The notes beneath the pieces were generated by a model, which was not told where the DNA came from, ran no database searches, and saw only the letters and a program-made list of their open reading frames with translations. Positions 9,457-17,881 of a DNA stretch of 64,000 nucleotides are shown one piece after another. A program made the translations under genes and the position numbers. Source of the stretch: Anaerocolumna cellulosilytica. Lineage in GTDB: Bacteria; Bacillota; Clostridia; Lachnospirales; Lachnospiraceae. The stretch is taken from contig NZ_AP023367.1 in the NCBI RefSeq assembly GCF_014218335.1, forward strand, positions 3,963,501 to 4,027,500, read 5' to 3'. The first letter of the stretch is position 1; every line of letters begins with the position of its first letter.

Positions 9457-9484
9457 ATTATATCAAACTTGTTCTTATTTGCAA
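9457..9484 (-). promoter_or_regulatory. Sigma-A type promoter for asp23
   Basis: On the minus strand TTGCAA (9484-9479) and TATAAT (9462-9457) are 16 bp apart, about 70 bp upstream of the GTG start. It is the only good promoter-like pair I see in the 400-bp gap, and could also serve the genes through xseA. Confidence 0.55.
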
Positions 9485-9670
9485 ACCATTTTATGCATAA
9501 TTTTATAAACAAGACCCTGCCTGACTTTAGATATATTATTGCCAATTCACAGAAGGTAATTCTTCCTTTTGTATATTAGAGCATATTGTATGCCAAATCT
9601 GCTTGCAGCTATAGCATACATTAAATCAATGTATAAACATGCCTTTTCCTCTTATTAATACTAGCATCAA

Positions 9671-9742
9671 TAAAAAAGCAGAAAAATTCTGCTGCATTTT
9701 TAGCTCTTTATTTTAATGCCAATAAATACAGCAGAATCTGCT
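9671..9742 (-). terminator. Terminator of the spoIIIA operon (two related hairpins)
   Basis: The minus strand gives GCAGAATTTTTCTGC followed directly by TTTTTTATTG, a classic intrinsic terminator (9678-9692). A second short dyad AGCAGA/TCTGCT lies at 9730-9742. The two arms ATTCTGCTG (9686-9694) and CAGCAGAAT (9729-9737) can also pair with each other, so alternative folds exist. The element sits about 50-110 bp past the spoIIIAH stop codon. Confidence 0.75.
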
Positions 9743-9790
9743 ACACTTTACTATATGTAAGTCGCATTTCAAAGTAAACCTTTATTCTTC

Positions 9791-10594
9791 CTATTCTGTT
9801 GCAACTACAGGCGCTATTACTATATCTTTTGCTTCAGCACCTGTGTTTCTTTTTACGATATCCGTTATTTTAGCTACATCCTGCTCTGTCAAGCTGGTAG
9901 CATTAATAACTACATCCACACCATTTTCACGAATCGTTACTAATGCATCACTAAAGCCTTTTGCTTCAAGCAGCGTCTCTGTTGCATTTTCTTGTTCTGC
10001 AATCGTAGTCATACTTATCATCTTATTAATCGCTTCTTCTTTTGATGCCTCTGATAAATTGGTATTGTTGATGATTGCTGTAAGCTGTTCCTGATTCTTG
10101 GCTCTTAATTGTTCTCTTTCTAATAGTTTAGAGGCAAAGAAATCCGGGGTTGTAGTAGTACTCACAAGCACTGCTTCACCAGGAGCACTTGTTTCTTCTT
10201 TATCCTCAGTATCCTCTTTCTTTTTATCATCAGTTACAACTTCCCCTTTATCAGTAACTTCATAGGTTGCTACCTCTTCCGTATCCTTACTGCCATCTGC
10301 GGTTTCTTTACCTTCTTCACCTTTTGCAGTTTCTTTTGTATCTGTCTCGCCGTCTGTAGCAATATCCAGCTCCTTATCACTTATAAGGCTGTCATCCAGG
10401 GTAAATAAATCACTTTTGGTAACATCATCTCCCATAGTTTCTGCAGTCGTATCGTAATCCAACACTTCACCTGTACCCACATCTACAACGTTCTCATCAT
10501 GATTCCTTTCAGAAAAATTCAGATACCCTGCAATCGCTATCATAATTGCCAGAGCCGTTATGATGATTTGATTTTTCTTAAATATATTTTTCAT
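9791..10594 (-). CDS. spoIIIAH: Stage III sporulation protein AH
   Basis: This 267-residue protein has one N-terminal membrane helix (IIITALAIMIAIAGYLNF), a long acidic Thr/Asp/Glu-rich stretch (about residues 35-145), and a C-terminal YscJ/FliF-like ring-building domain (EREQLRAKNQEQLTAIINN through GVDVVINATSLTEQDV). SpoIIIAH sits in the mother-cell membrane and binds SpoIIQ or its clostridial equivalent across the intermembrane space to form the feeding channel. It is about 50 residues longer than the B. subtilis protein (218), the extra length being in the acidic stretch. Last gene of the operon. Confidence 0.93.
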   Translation of the reverse strand: MKNIFKKNQIIITALAIMIAIAGYLNFSERNHDENVVDVGTGEVLDYDTTAETMGDDVTKSDLFTLDDSLISDKELDIATDGETDTKETAKGEEGKETADGSKDTEEVATYEVTDKGEVVTDDKKKEDTEDKEETSAPGEAVLVSTTTTPDFFASKLLEREQLRAKNQEQLTAIINNTNLSEASKEEAINKMISMTTIAEQENATETLLEAKGFSDALVTIRENGVDVVINATSLTEQDVAKITDIVKRNTGAEAKDIVIAPVVATE

Positions 10595-10618
10595 ACTGTC
10601 CTCCTTTTAAATTCTCTC

Positions 10619-11230
10619 CTAATTCATTTTCATTACTTTAACTTTATGTGCAGGTACGTTAAATAATACCTGTACAGCATCCATTATTTCTGTTTTTATT
10701 TGAATATTACCGCCACCTTCTGCTATTACCAGAATTCCTTCAAATTCCGGAGCCAGTTCCTTTAGTATATATGGCATACTGGTTCCATCTCCTCCGTTAA
10801 CTAAAACAGTGGTGTCATCTCTGCTTACATTACTGCTATCCCTATTTCCGCCCTCCCCGTCAACTTCATTCATACTCTCTTGCGTATATGGTTTATCTTT
10901 TAAGACAATTTCTTCTTTAGAGCCTTTTAGAGTTATCATTACATCGACAGAACCGATTCCTTCTACTTTTGCCAGAATACTCTCTAAACGGTTCTCTAAG
11001 TCATTTACATATATTGTTGTTTCATCTCCTGTCTTTACGGATTTCATATTATTTTCAGTTACGGTCTCCAAAATTCCCGTATTATCTTTTTTTGTTCCTT
11101 TTGATGATAGTAAATCCGGAAATGATAATAAAAGCAGAAAGATTCCTGCCATAAGCAGCATTACAAGTCTTGCAGGCCCTATTTCTTTAATAGTAATTTT
11201 TTTCTTATCTTTTACCTTTTCCTTATCCAT
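10619..11230 (-). CDS. spoIIIAG: Stage III sporulation protein AG
   Basis: This 203-residue protein has a cytoplasmic Lys-rich start, one membrane helix (ARLVMLLMAGIFLLLLSF), and a ring-building domain containing LENRLESILAKVEGIGSVDVMITL, EGILVIAEGGGNIQIK and the final VPAHKVKVMKMN. In B. subtilis SpoIIIAG makes a large ring in the channel between mother cell and forespore. Position, length and motifs all match. An AGGAG site lies 7 bp before the ATG. Confidence 0.94.
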   Translation of the reverse strand: MDKEKVKDKKKITIKEIGPARLVMLLMAGIFLLLLSFPDLLSSKGTKKDNTGILETVTENNMKSVKTGDETTIYVNDLENRLESILAKVEGIGSVDVMITLKGSKEEIVLKDKPYTQESMNEVDGEGGNRDSSNVSRDDTTVLVNGGDGTSMPYILKELAPEFEGILVIAEGGGNIQIKTEIMDAVQVLFNVPAHKVKVMKMN

Positions 11231-11261
11231 ATTTTCTCCTATTACAGTACGACAGAAGAGA

Positions 11262-11900
11262 TTACTCCTGTATACTAATATTTATATTATCAGGGTTTAT
11301 ATTATAGAAGTCCGACAACAGGTTTTTTGTATTAATTTCCATGGGAGACAAGTAATTTCTATTAATTTCTCTATCTTCCTTTTGTTGCTTTGATATTTTA
11401 ATCTTGTCTATTTTTACGCTATCTACTTTTATTACCTCCTGTCCTTTCATTTCTACCTCCTGCTCCTTATAATTAATGCTCGCATTAATTTCTAGAGCTG
11501 CCAAATTGCCAAAATTCTCACTAGTTTCGTCTTCTTCAATTACCACTTTGATTTCCCCAGGATATACTTTTTCTTGTTCTAAAAGTCTTGTTACCTGTAC
11601 TTTTATTTGTTCCTTATACTCTCCTAAAATAGCCTCCAACTGCTGATTTTCTTTACCCTCAAGCCTCACCTTTATTCCCTCTGCATCTGCTAACAAAGTG
11701 TTGGTAGTAAAATAATAATCCAGAGTACTGTCTAACTGGAAAAGTTTTAACAATGGTGATATTACCAGTATTACAAGGATTATGCCAGTTACCAGGTTTA
11801 TATATTTTTTGTAGGAACTTTTCCCCAAAAGATTGGTAACTATGGTAGTAAGTACAAGAAATATAACGATGTTTTTAACCCATGAATATATTTCATTCAA
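11262..11900 (-). CDS. spoIIIAF: Stage III sporulation protein AF
   Basis: This 212-residue protein has two N-terminal membrane helices (NIVIFLVLTTIVTNLLG and YINLVTGIILVILVISPLL) followed by a soluble region, the SpoIIIAF layout. The final part keeps the family signature of a short strand ending in ITIQE-like residues (here NINISIQE). The start appears to be TTG at 11900: a GGGGGG site precedes it by 9 bp, an in-frame stop lies just upstream, and no ATG is nearby. Low initiation efficiency could be meaningful for channel stoichiometry, but that is speculation. Confidence 0.9.
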   Translation of the reverse strand: MNEIYSWVKNIVIFLVLTTIVTNLLGKSSYKKYINLVTGIILVILVISPLLKLFQLDSTLDYYFTTNTLLADAEGIKVRLEGKENQQLEAILGEYKEQIKVQVTRLLEQEKVYPGEIKVVIEEDETSENFGNLAALEINASINYKEQEVEMKGQEVIKVDSVKIDKIKISKQQKEDREINRNYLSPMEINTKNLLSDFYNINPDNINISIQE

Positions 11901-12017
11901 CCATCAACACCCCCCTTCTTTTAATCTTCCTTCATCAATTGTAGTCTCTTTTTTCAGTGACTGAATGTGGAATAAATACCTCTCCCACACATTTCATAGA
12001 TGTCTGACATTATTCAT

Positions 12018-13178
12018 TTAGTTTGTAGTTGCAGCAATTATGGTAATCGTTAATAAAAACAGAATAGCACCTACAATAACCGTCTGAAGTAACAGCACAC
12101 AGGCATCGGCAGAAGCAGTCACACATTTTAGCATACGCTTGTCCGATATGGGCTGGACGGCTGCACTGCTGACCCGGTATATTAAGGTGGTAACAGCAAG
12201 CTTTATAATAGGAACTGCGCAGACAGTTATTATAACGATAACGCCTGCAACACCTATAGCATTTTTTAAGAGGATACCTGCTCCGATTACACTTTCTGTC
12301 ACACCGCCAAGGGCGTTTCCTATTCCGGGTATCGCACCGGCAAGTTTTAAAAGAGTCGATTTTTTAATGCTGTCTGCAACCGGTAGTATTAAACCTTGTA
12401 TGGCATTAAAACCTACCACCAGACCTATAAGAGTTTTTAAACTCCACCTGATTACCTCTGATATTAAATCTGCGAGCTTTGACAGTAAATCTTCCTTGGA
12501 TAAATTATTTGCCATAGATATAACAAGATAAATATTTATCATAGGTATCAGAATATGAACCAGCAACATATCAACAAAGGTAATTAAAAACAGACTTACT
12601 TGGTAATAAACCATAGAAGTTGCGGCACTGGAGCAAAAGGCCACCGATATAAAATATGCAGGCACCAGTGCTTTCATAAAATCCAAAATAGCACTTATAG
12701 TATTCGCAGCCAACGTGGCTGCTGATATAAAAGAAGCTGTCAAAATGGAGAACAGAAGAAGATATGCTACATAAAAACCAGTCTCCGCTACCTGCGTATT
12801 CTGAAAGGCGTAAGAAAAGTTGGTGAAAACAGCTGCAATTACTGCTATTGATATAAGTCCCGTAAAGGTACTTATATTACTCTTAACCTCTTTTACAAGA
12901 GCATCTTTTAAATCCTTAAGTATCTGCTCCAGTGAAGACTTACGATTTCCTGTCAGTATATCCGTAACATAGTCTTCAAAATTAATTTTGTCATTGGTAG
13001 TCAGTACCTGGTCAATTACTTTTTGTATTTCATCGTATTCAATATCTTTGGTAATATCAGTTTTTGCAGGGCTTGTACCAGAAGTAGTCGCTTTTACCGT
13101 AGCTGGTGTAAACATACATAGTACAAAATAGATTCCTGCAAGAATAAGCCAAATCTTTTTCCTGTCGCAGCAGTTCAT
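12018..13178 (-). CDS. spoIIIAE: Stage III sporulation protein AE
   Basis: This 386-residue polytopic protein begins with a signal-like helix (IWLILAGIYFVLCMF), then a short extracellular segment (TKDIEYDEIQKVIDQVL) and about seven further hydrophobic helices. Conserved segments include KTLIGLVVGFNAIQGLI, IPGIGNALGGVTESVIG and RVSSAAVQPISDKRM. SpoIIIAE is an essential membrane component of the SpoIIIA-SpoIIQ channel and resembles an export permease. Strong GGAGG ribosome site; 117 bp before spoIIIAF. Confidence 0.94.
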   Translation of the reverse strand: MNCCDRKKIWLILAGIYFVLCMFTPATVKATTSGTSPAKTDITKDIEYDEIQKVIDQVLTTNDKINFEDYVTDILTGNRKSSLEQILKDLKDALVKEVKSNISTFTGLISIAVIAAVFTNFSYAFQNTQVAETGFYVAYLLLFSILTASFISAATLAANTISAILDFMKALVPAYFISVAFCSSAATSMVYYQVSLFLITFVDMLLVHILIPMINIYLVISMANNLSKEDLLSKLADLISEVIRWSLKTLIGLVVGFNAIQGLILPVADSIKKSTLLKLAGAIPGIGNALGGVTESVIGAGILLKNAIGVAGVIVIITVCAVPIIKLAVTTLIYRVSSAAVQPISDKRMLKCVTASADACVLLLQTVIVGAILFLLTITIIAATTN

Positions 13179-13204
13179 ATGTATACCTCCTTATGTCAGC
13201 CGGC

Positions 13205-13588
13205 TTAAGCTGTTAAAAACTGGTTTATGGTATCCAGTAAGGCTAACAATATAGGCATTCCTGTTGCAAGAATGGTAAGCTTGCCTACCAATTCAATTTG
13301 ATTTGCAACGGCAGTATGTCCACAATCTTTACAGATGTTTGAGGAGAATTCTGCTATATAAGTAATTCCGATAATCTTTATTAAAATAGATATGTAGTTT
13401 TCATTCAGATTAATGTAGGTCTGAATCTTTTTGATTGTGGAAATTATAATTTCTAACTTACCCACTCCTAAGTAAAAAATTAATATACAGCCAGCCAGGC
13501 TTATGTACAAGGCATACTCTGATTTGCTGTTCTTAAAAATAATCGCCATTAGAACAACTACTATTCCCACCAAAGCAATCTGAATCAT
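13205..13588 (-). CDS. spoIIIAD: Stage III sporulation protein AD
   Basis: This 127-residue protein has four hydrophobic segments; IIGITYIAEFSSNICKDCGH is the conserved SpoIIIAC/AD signature. I place the start at the ATG at 13588 (MIQIALVG), the usual family start; a second in-frame ATG at 13600 follows an AAAGGG site with almost no spacing. It belongs to the channel complex made in the mother cell. Unlike most spoIIIA operons, about 200 bp separate it from spoIIIAC. Confidence 0.93.
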   Translation of the reverse strand: MIQIALVGIVVVLMAIIFKNSKSEYALYISLAGCILIFYLGVGKLEIIISTIKKIQTYINLNENYISILIKIIGITYIAEFSSNICKDCGHTAVANQIELVGKLTILATGMPILLALLDTINQFLTA

Positions 13589-13790
13589 ATTAATAACCAT
13601 GCCCTTTCTGTTACCTGCAAACTTTGAACCACTGGTACAAATTTGCGTGTGAAAGAAAAAAACTCCAAAAATGCTTTCTGTTTTTTCTACCTGCTCCCAT
13701 CTGTTTGTGCTTGCACATATTGTTTATACTTGCGTATATTACTTTTACTTGCACACATGCAAGATTATGCTGTTCATCCAGATCAACTAG
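13580..13790 (-). repeat. Repeat-bearing gap between spoIIIAC and spoIIIAD
   Basis: This gap, where the two genes usually abut, holds three things. At its spoIIIAD end is a roughly 48-bp segment about 79 percent identical to the leader of the glycosyltransferase gene at 27854 (core TTTGCAGGTA, then CAGAAAGGG, then ATG). At 13694-13721 is copy 2 of the xseB leader repeat. At 13734-13764 are further TGCAAGTA/TTGCACAC units. A 35-codon frame crosses it without a ribosome site and is probably not a gene. Confidence 0.5.
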
Positions 13791-13985
13791 TTATAAGGTA
13801 AATAAATTTTCAATTGTCTGAAATAGCTCGGATATTAATGGCACAATCCAAAATAAGACCAGGATAAGTCCGGCTAAAGTGGTAAGAAAAGCCTGCTCAT
13901 CCCTTCCGGATTGTTTTAGGATCTGATTTAGTACCGAAACCAGGATACCTACTGCCGCAATTCGAAATATCAGGTTGATATCCAT
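13791..13985 (-). CDS. spoIIIAC: Stage III sporulation protein AC
   Basis: This is a 64-residue, two-helix membrane protein. SVLNQILKQSGRDEQAFLTT is the diagnostic SpoIIIAC segment between the helices. The frame runs 33 bp further upstream, but the ATG at 13985 has a GGAGG site at ideal distance and matches family length. It is part of the SpoIIIA channel assembly. Confidence 0.94.
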   Translation of the reverse strand: MDINLIFRIAAVGILVSVLNQILKQSGRDEQAFLTTLAGLILVLFWIVPLISELFQTIENLFTL

Positions 13986-14076
13986 GTTAACCTCCATTCC
14001 TATGCATTTTAGCTCCATATGCGGATATCTGAAGCTTGTGTACTCTATGAGAAAAATACGTATAGTATCATTAGTC

Positions 14077-14604
14077 TTACAGCATTATAATTGTAATAAA
14101 TATCCCTCCTAAAATCCCCAGAGAATTATATAGGTAGGATTTTTCTTTTACATTCTTTGAAATGTCTTTTATTTCATCTTCGAGCTGAGATATATATAAA
14201 TCAATCGTATTTATCTGCATGTCCTTATCTAAATAACCAAGATTTTCACCAAATTGTGCAAGGTTATTTAAATCCTTTTTACTTAAGGAGGTGTTGCCAA
14301 GTTCCTTCCCCACTGCCTCCTTCCATATGGTGCAAAAAGATATACCACCTAATTCATTCAATCTGTCTGCGATATTCGCCAGAAACTTTTTATACTTTCC
14401 ATCGTGTCTCACAGATAAGGCTTGTACTGCTTCAGGCAATGGTGTATTGGCATACCGGATATCACCGCGCAATAAAAATATTAATCGCTTTAAATCTCTT
14501 AAATCTTGTATTCTTCCTTTTAATTCACTGCTGAAATACCAACCCATTCCCGCTGAGGAAGTAAGTATCAGCACACATCCTACAAATTTAATTACCGTAA
14601 TCAT
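14077..14604 (-). CDS. spoIIIAB: Stage III sporulation protein AB
   Basis: This 175-residue protein has an N-terminal membrane helix (FVGCVLILTSSAGMGWYF), a helical soluble body with the conserved SELKGRIQDLRDLKRLIFLLRGDIRYANTPL region (given here as a description of residues 28-58), and a C-terminal helix (SLGILGGIFITIIML). SpoIIIAB resembles type II secretion GspF-like helical domains and is thought to work with the SpoIIIAA ATPase. An AGGAG site precedes the ATG as part of the ACAGATAGGAG leader motif. Confidence 0.92.
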   Translation of the reverse strand: MITVIKFVGCVLILTSSAGMGWYFSSELKGRIQDLRDLKRLIFLLRGDIRYANTPLPEAVQALSVRHDGKYKKFLANIADRLNELGGISFCTIWKEAVGKELGNTSLSKKDLNNLAQFGENLGYLDKDMQINTIDLYISQLEDEIKDISKNVKEKSYLYNSLGILGGIFITIIML

Positions 14605-14650
14605 ATAAACTCCTATCTGTGCATTCCGGCACGAATATTATGTACCCGGG

Positions 14651-15598
14651 TCAGTAAATCTTGACGCCCTTTTCGTCAAAGATTTCTTTCAAGTGTCCTA
14701 CCTCTCCATGATTATCTAGCAATATATATCTTTCAAATAGTTTCTCCTTAACAAGCTTTCCAAGAATTGGTTTGCTTATAATATCCTCCAGTGAATTACC
14801 GTGAACAGTTGCTATAAGTTTGCAGCCACAGTTCATTACGTATTCAATGGCTTCAATATCTTCAACAGAACCAACCTCATCCACTGCAATAACCCTTGGT
14901 GACATTGAACGAATCAACATTAGCATTCCCTTGGCTTTCGGACAACAATCCAAGACATCCGTTCGCATCCCTAAATCATTTTGAGGTATTCCCATATAGC
15001 ATGCCCCTATTTCTGACCTTTCATCCACAACTCCCACCGGTATCCCCTTCCGGTTCTTTGTCCCATCCGAAAGCTGCCTGATGACATCCCGTAACATTGT
15101 GGTCTTACCGCACCTGGGGGGAGATACAATCAAGGTATGATAGCACTCTTCCTGTTCATCGGTTATATAAGGAAGTACCTTGTCAGCACAGCCCTTTACC
15201 TGATGAGACAGCCTGATATTAATGAATGAGATATGCTTCATACTTTTTACTCTGTTTTCTTCAAGAACTGCTTTTCCAGCAATACCTATCCTATGCCCTC
15301 CTGTTATGGTAATAAAACCCTGTTTTAACTCTTCTTCAAAGGCATATAGGGAATAATTGCTGATATATTCCATGGTCTCTCGGATTTCATTTTTCGTAAT
15401 AATATAAGGAATAGTTTCTGCGAGAGCCAGTTCAGCTTCAGCGGTAATAAAGTATTCTCTGTTGTCATAGATTACAAGCAGTGGTGCATTTACTCTTAAC
15501 CGAATTTCCTGTAATAAATCATAATTCAGATTTAACTTTGACAAGATGGTACGAAGCTTAATGGAAAATATTTTTAACAGCTCGTCTTTATTATTCAT
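14651..15598 (-). CDS. spoIIIAA: Stage III sporulation protein AA (secretion-type ATPase)
   Basis: This 315-residue cytosolic ATPase has the Walker A SPPRCGKTTMLRD near residue 160 and the Walker B-like segment RVIAVDEVGSVEDIEAIEY near 230. The N-terminal half contains LQEIRLRVNAPL and GITGGHRIGIAGK-like features of the family. It resembles GspE/VirB11 secretion ATPases and powers the mother cell-forespore channel. It is the first gene of the spoIIIA operon; its ATG overlaps the stop of a possible 16-codon upstream frame. Confidence 0.95.
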   Translation of the reverse strand: MNNKDELLKIFSIKLRTILSKLNLNYDLLQEIRLRVNAPLLVIYDNREYFITAEAELALAETIPYIITKNEIRETMEYISNYSLYAFEEELKQGFITITGGHRIGIAGKAVLEENRVKSMKHISFINIRLSHQVKGCADKVLPYITDEQEECYHTLIVSPPRCGKTTMLRDVIRQLSDGTKNRKGIPVGVVDERSEIGACYMGIPQNDLGMRTDVLDCCPKAKGMLMLIRSMSPRVIAVDEVGSVEDIEAIEYVMNCGCKLIATVHGNSLEDIISKPILGKLVKEKLFERYILLDNHGEVGHLKEIFDEKGVKIY

Positions 15599-15676
15599 TT
15601 CAACTCCAATCTGTGTGCTCCAGCGCTATTTGCGATTACACACATGTAAATCAGGATTCCTTCCTCCTTTTAAAAC

Positions 15677-15704
15677 AATATATGTCCTCATATAAAAAAT
15701 ATGA
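15677..15704 (-). promoter_or_regulatory. Possible sigma-E promoter of the spoIIIA operon
   Basis: On the minus strand TCATATT (15704-15698) and CATATATT (15684-15677) are 13 bp apart, close to the sigma-E pattern of a -35 with ATA and a -10 of CATANNNT. The site is about 80 bp upstream of spoIIIAA, and spoIIIA is a known sigma-E operon in Bacillus and clostridia. The region is AT-rich, so a chance match is possible. Confidence 0.4.
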
Positions 15705-15811
15705 CCTTATATTTTACTTGCAAATTAAAATTAAATATATTATTCTTTTACTAATAAAATAACAGTTTGGCAATTGAGTATGCTAATATAAAGGCAGCAG
15801 GAGGAAACGGC

Positions 15812-16576
15812 ATGGAATACGGATTAATCGGAGAAAAATTAGGACATAGTTTTTCAAAACCAATTCATGAAAGATTAGCAGAATATGAATATGAAATTAC
15901 TCCCCTAACAAGAGAGGCTTTTAAGGAGTTTATGAATAAGAGAGCCTTTAAGGGTATTAATGTAACCATTCCGTATAAAAGTGAGGTAATACCCTATCTG
16001 GATGAAATAGATGAAAAGGCTTTAAAAATCGGAGCCGTTAATACGATTGTGAACAGAACCGGCAAATTAATAGGATTTAATACCGATGTATTGGGATTTC
16101 AATATACCTTGGAATACAACCGTATTGAAGTTGACGGTAAGAAAGTGCTTGTACTTGGTAATGGCGGTGCTTCCAAAGCCGTAATCGCAGCATTGGAGCT
16201 AGGCAAAGCCGGTGAAATAATTATTGTAAAACATAGAAAAAGTGATGGTGTTTTAACCTATGAAGAATGTAAGAAAATCCATTCTGATGCAGAACTTATT
16301 ATAAATACCAGCCCCGTGGGTATGTATCCGAATATAGGTGAAAGCCCCATTGACTTAAGCTTTTACCCTAACTGTACCGCTGTAATTGATATAATTTATA
16401 ACCCTTTAAAGACAAAGTTATTACAGCAGGCAGAAGAACTAGGCAAACAGGCTGTTAACGGTATGGAAATGCTGATAGCGCAGGCTAAATATGCTGTTGA
16501 GATTTTTCTTAATAAAGAAATACCAGATGCAGAGATTACTATAATCCATAAAGAGACTTTAGATAACTTGGTATAA
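15812..16576 (+). CDS. aroE: Shikimate dehydrogenase
   Basis: This 254-residue protein starts MEYGLIGEKLGHSFSKPIHE, the shikimate-binding start. It contains the catalytic Lys region GINVTIPYKSEV, the Asp of NTDVLGF, the NADP-binding loop VLGNGGASKAVIAAL and the C-terminal GMEMLIAQA. It reduces 3-dehydroshikimate to shikimate with NADPH. The frame is open upstream to 15767, but the ATG at 15812 follows AGGAGG and matches the family. It is a single gene divergent from spoIIIA and followed by a strong terminator. Confidence 0.95.
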   Translation: MEYGLIGEKLGHSFSKPIHERLAEYEYEITPLTREAFKEFMNKRAFKGINVTIPYKSEVIPYLDEIDEKALKIGAVNTIVNRTGKLIGFNTDVLGFQYTLEYNRIEVDGKKVLVLGNGGASKAVIAALELGKAGEIIIVKHRKSDGVLTYEECKKIHSDAELIINTSPVGMYPNIGESPIDLSFYPNCTAVIDIIYNPLKTKLLQQAEELGKQAVNGMEMLIAQAKYAVEIFLNKEIPDAEITIIHKETLDNLV

Positions 16577-16590
16577 GCCAACCCATAACA

Positions 16591-16637
16591 TAAGAATACC
16601 GGAACTGCGTCTAAATATGTCAGTTCCGGTATTCTTA
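16591..16637. terminator. Bidirectional terminator between aroE and degV
   Basis: A perfect 17-bp stem (TAAGAATACCGGAACTG with its complement) closes a 13-nt loop between the converging aroE and degV genes. The plus-strand copy is followed by TTGTTCC. Confidence 0.8.
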
Positions 16638-16716
16638 TTGTTCCAGGATATAACGAAAAATGTTTGTTTGGAATGTGGGTAGTACATAGGAGACAAGGGG
16701 TTTTTTAAGTCACACT

Positions 16717-17589
16717 CTAACGCTCTGTTCCAAAGAAATACAATGCGATGGTACCGGGTCCTGAGTGAGCTCCAATAACAGGTCCAATCGGTGTAATTAC
16801 AATCTCCTTTACCTGTAATTCTTCCTTGATTTGGCTTGCAAGATACTCTGCATCCTCATAAGAATCACCGTGTCCGATAAATACTACCTGGTCTTTAGGA
16901 TTTATGGAAGTATCCTTCATATGTTCAAATAAAGCATTTAACGATTTTTTACGGCCTCTTACTTTCTCCACCGGTATTAGATGACCTTCATTATCCACAT
17001 GCAATACAGGCTTTATGTTCAAAGCTGTACCGATACCCGCACTTAATGCACTTACTCGGCCGCCTCGTTTCAGATGATTCAAATCATCTACGGTAAACCA
17101 GTGACATAAATGCAGTGCATTATCCAAAAGCCACTTGCTTAATTCTTCAAAACTTAATCCTTCTTTCTTTTTCTTAGCTGCAGTATATACTAAAAGTCCT
17201 TCTCCTGCTGAGGCTGCCTTAGAATCAATACATTCAACTTTTGTATCCGGGTAACGTTCTAAAAGTTCTTCCTTTGCCAATAACGAGGAATTATAAGTAC
17301 CGCTAAGTCCTGATGAAAAACCAATGTATAAGATATCTTTCCCTTCCTTTATAAATGGTTCAAAAAATTCTATAAAAGCTTCCGTGTTAATTAAAGAAGT
17401 TACTGATTTTTCTCCATTTCTCAACCGGTCATAAAATGCATGAAAATCCATCTCTCTTCCATCCGGATAGTGGGTGTAACTCTTTCCACTAAGTTCAAAG
17501 GTCATGGGCATAACCTGTATTCCCAGTTCGTCTGCAATTTCTTGAGGTAAATCAGACGTTGATTCTGTAATAATAATATAGTCTTTCAT
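16717..17589 (-). CDS. DegV-family fatty-acid-binding protein (paralogue 1)
   Basis: This 290-residue protein has the DegV two-domain layout: IITESTSDLPQEIADELGIQ at the start, SVTSLINTEAFIEFFEPF, then the lipid-contact segment GFSSGLSGTYNSS and ECIDSKAASAGEGLLVY, with GPVIGAHSGPGTIALYF near the end. DegV proteins bind fatty acids and some (FakB) present them to the FakA kinase; no fakA is visible here. It resembles the protein at 54182 closely in length and motifs. Single gene, convergent with aroE. Confidence 0.88.
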   Translation of the reverse strand: MKDYIIITESTSDLPQEIADELGIQVMPMTFELSGKSYTHYPDGREMDFHAFYDRLRNGEKSVTSLINTEAFIEFFEPFIKEGKDILYIGFSSGLSGTYNSSLLAKEELLERYPDTKVECIDSKAASAGEGLLVYTAAKKKKEGLSFEELSKWLLDNALHLCHWFTVDDLNHLKRGGRVSALSAGIGTALNIKPVLHVDNEGHLIPVEKVRGRKKSLNALFEHMKDTSINPKDQVVFIGHGDSYEDAEYLASQIKEELQVKEIVITPIGPVIGAHSGPGTIALYFFGTER

Positions 17590-17803
17590 AATCTATACCC
17601 ATCCTATATTACACTTTTGCTGTAATATTGCCGCCACTCATTAGCATAAAGTCGGCATCCTTTCTTTCAGATTTTTCACCAAACAGGTAATACATGCTTT
17701 TTATCAGCCTGCTTTTTGGATATTTCTTTACTTATTTTATCACTTTTAACAGGTTATTACAACTTGTTTTGCCCTTGGTAACAGTTTCAGACTCATTTTG
17801 AGA

Positions 17804-17860
17804 CAAAAAAGAAGCACAAGGTTTTTCCTCTCTTTCAAGAATTTAAAACCTCATGCTTCT
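17804..17860 (-). terminator. Terminator of the leuBCD operon
   Basis: On the minus strand AGAAGCATGAGGTTTT pairs with AAAACCTTGTGCTTCT and is followed by TTTTTTG. It lies about 20 bp past the leuD stop codon. Confidence 0.8.
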
Positions 17861-17881
17861 GCTTTTTAAATAATAATTCCA

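Noticed and set aside
13610-13714. 35-codon frame between spoIIIAC and spoIIIAD
   Set aside because: No ribosome site, and composed of repeat units found elsewhere as leaders.
15598-15648. 16-codon upstream frame whose TGA overlaps the spoIIIAA ATG
   Set aside because: The nearest AGGAGG is too far from its ATG, and the sequence belongs to the ACAGATTGGAG leader motif; overlap may be chance.
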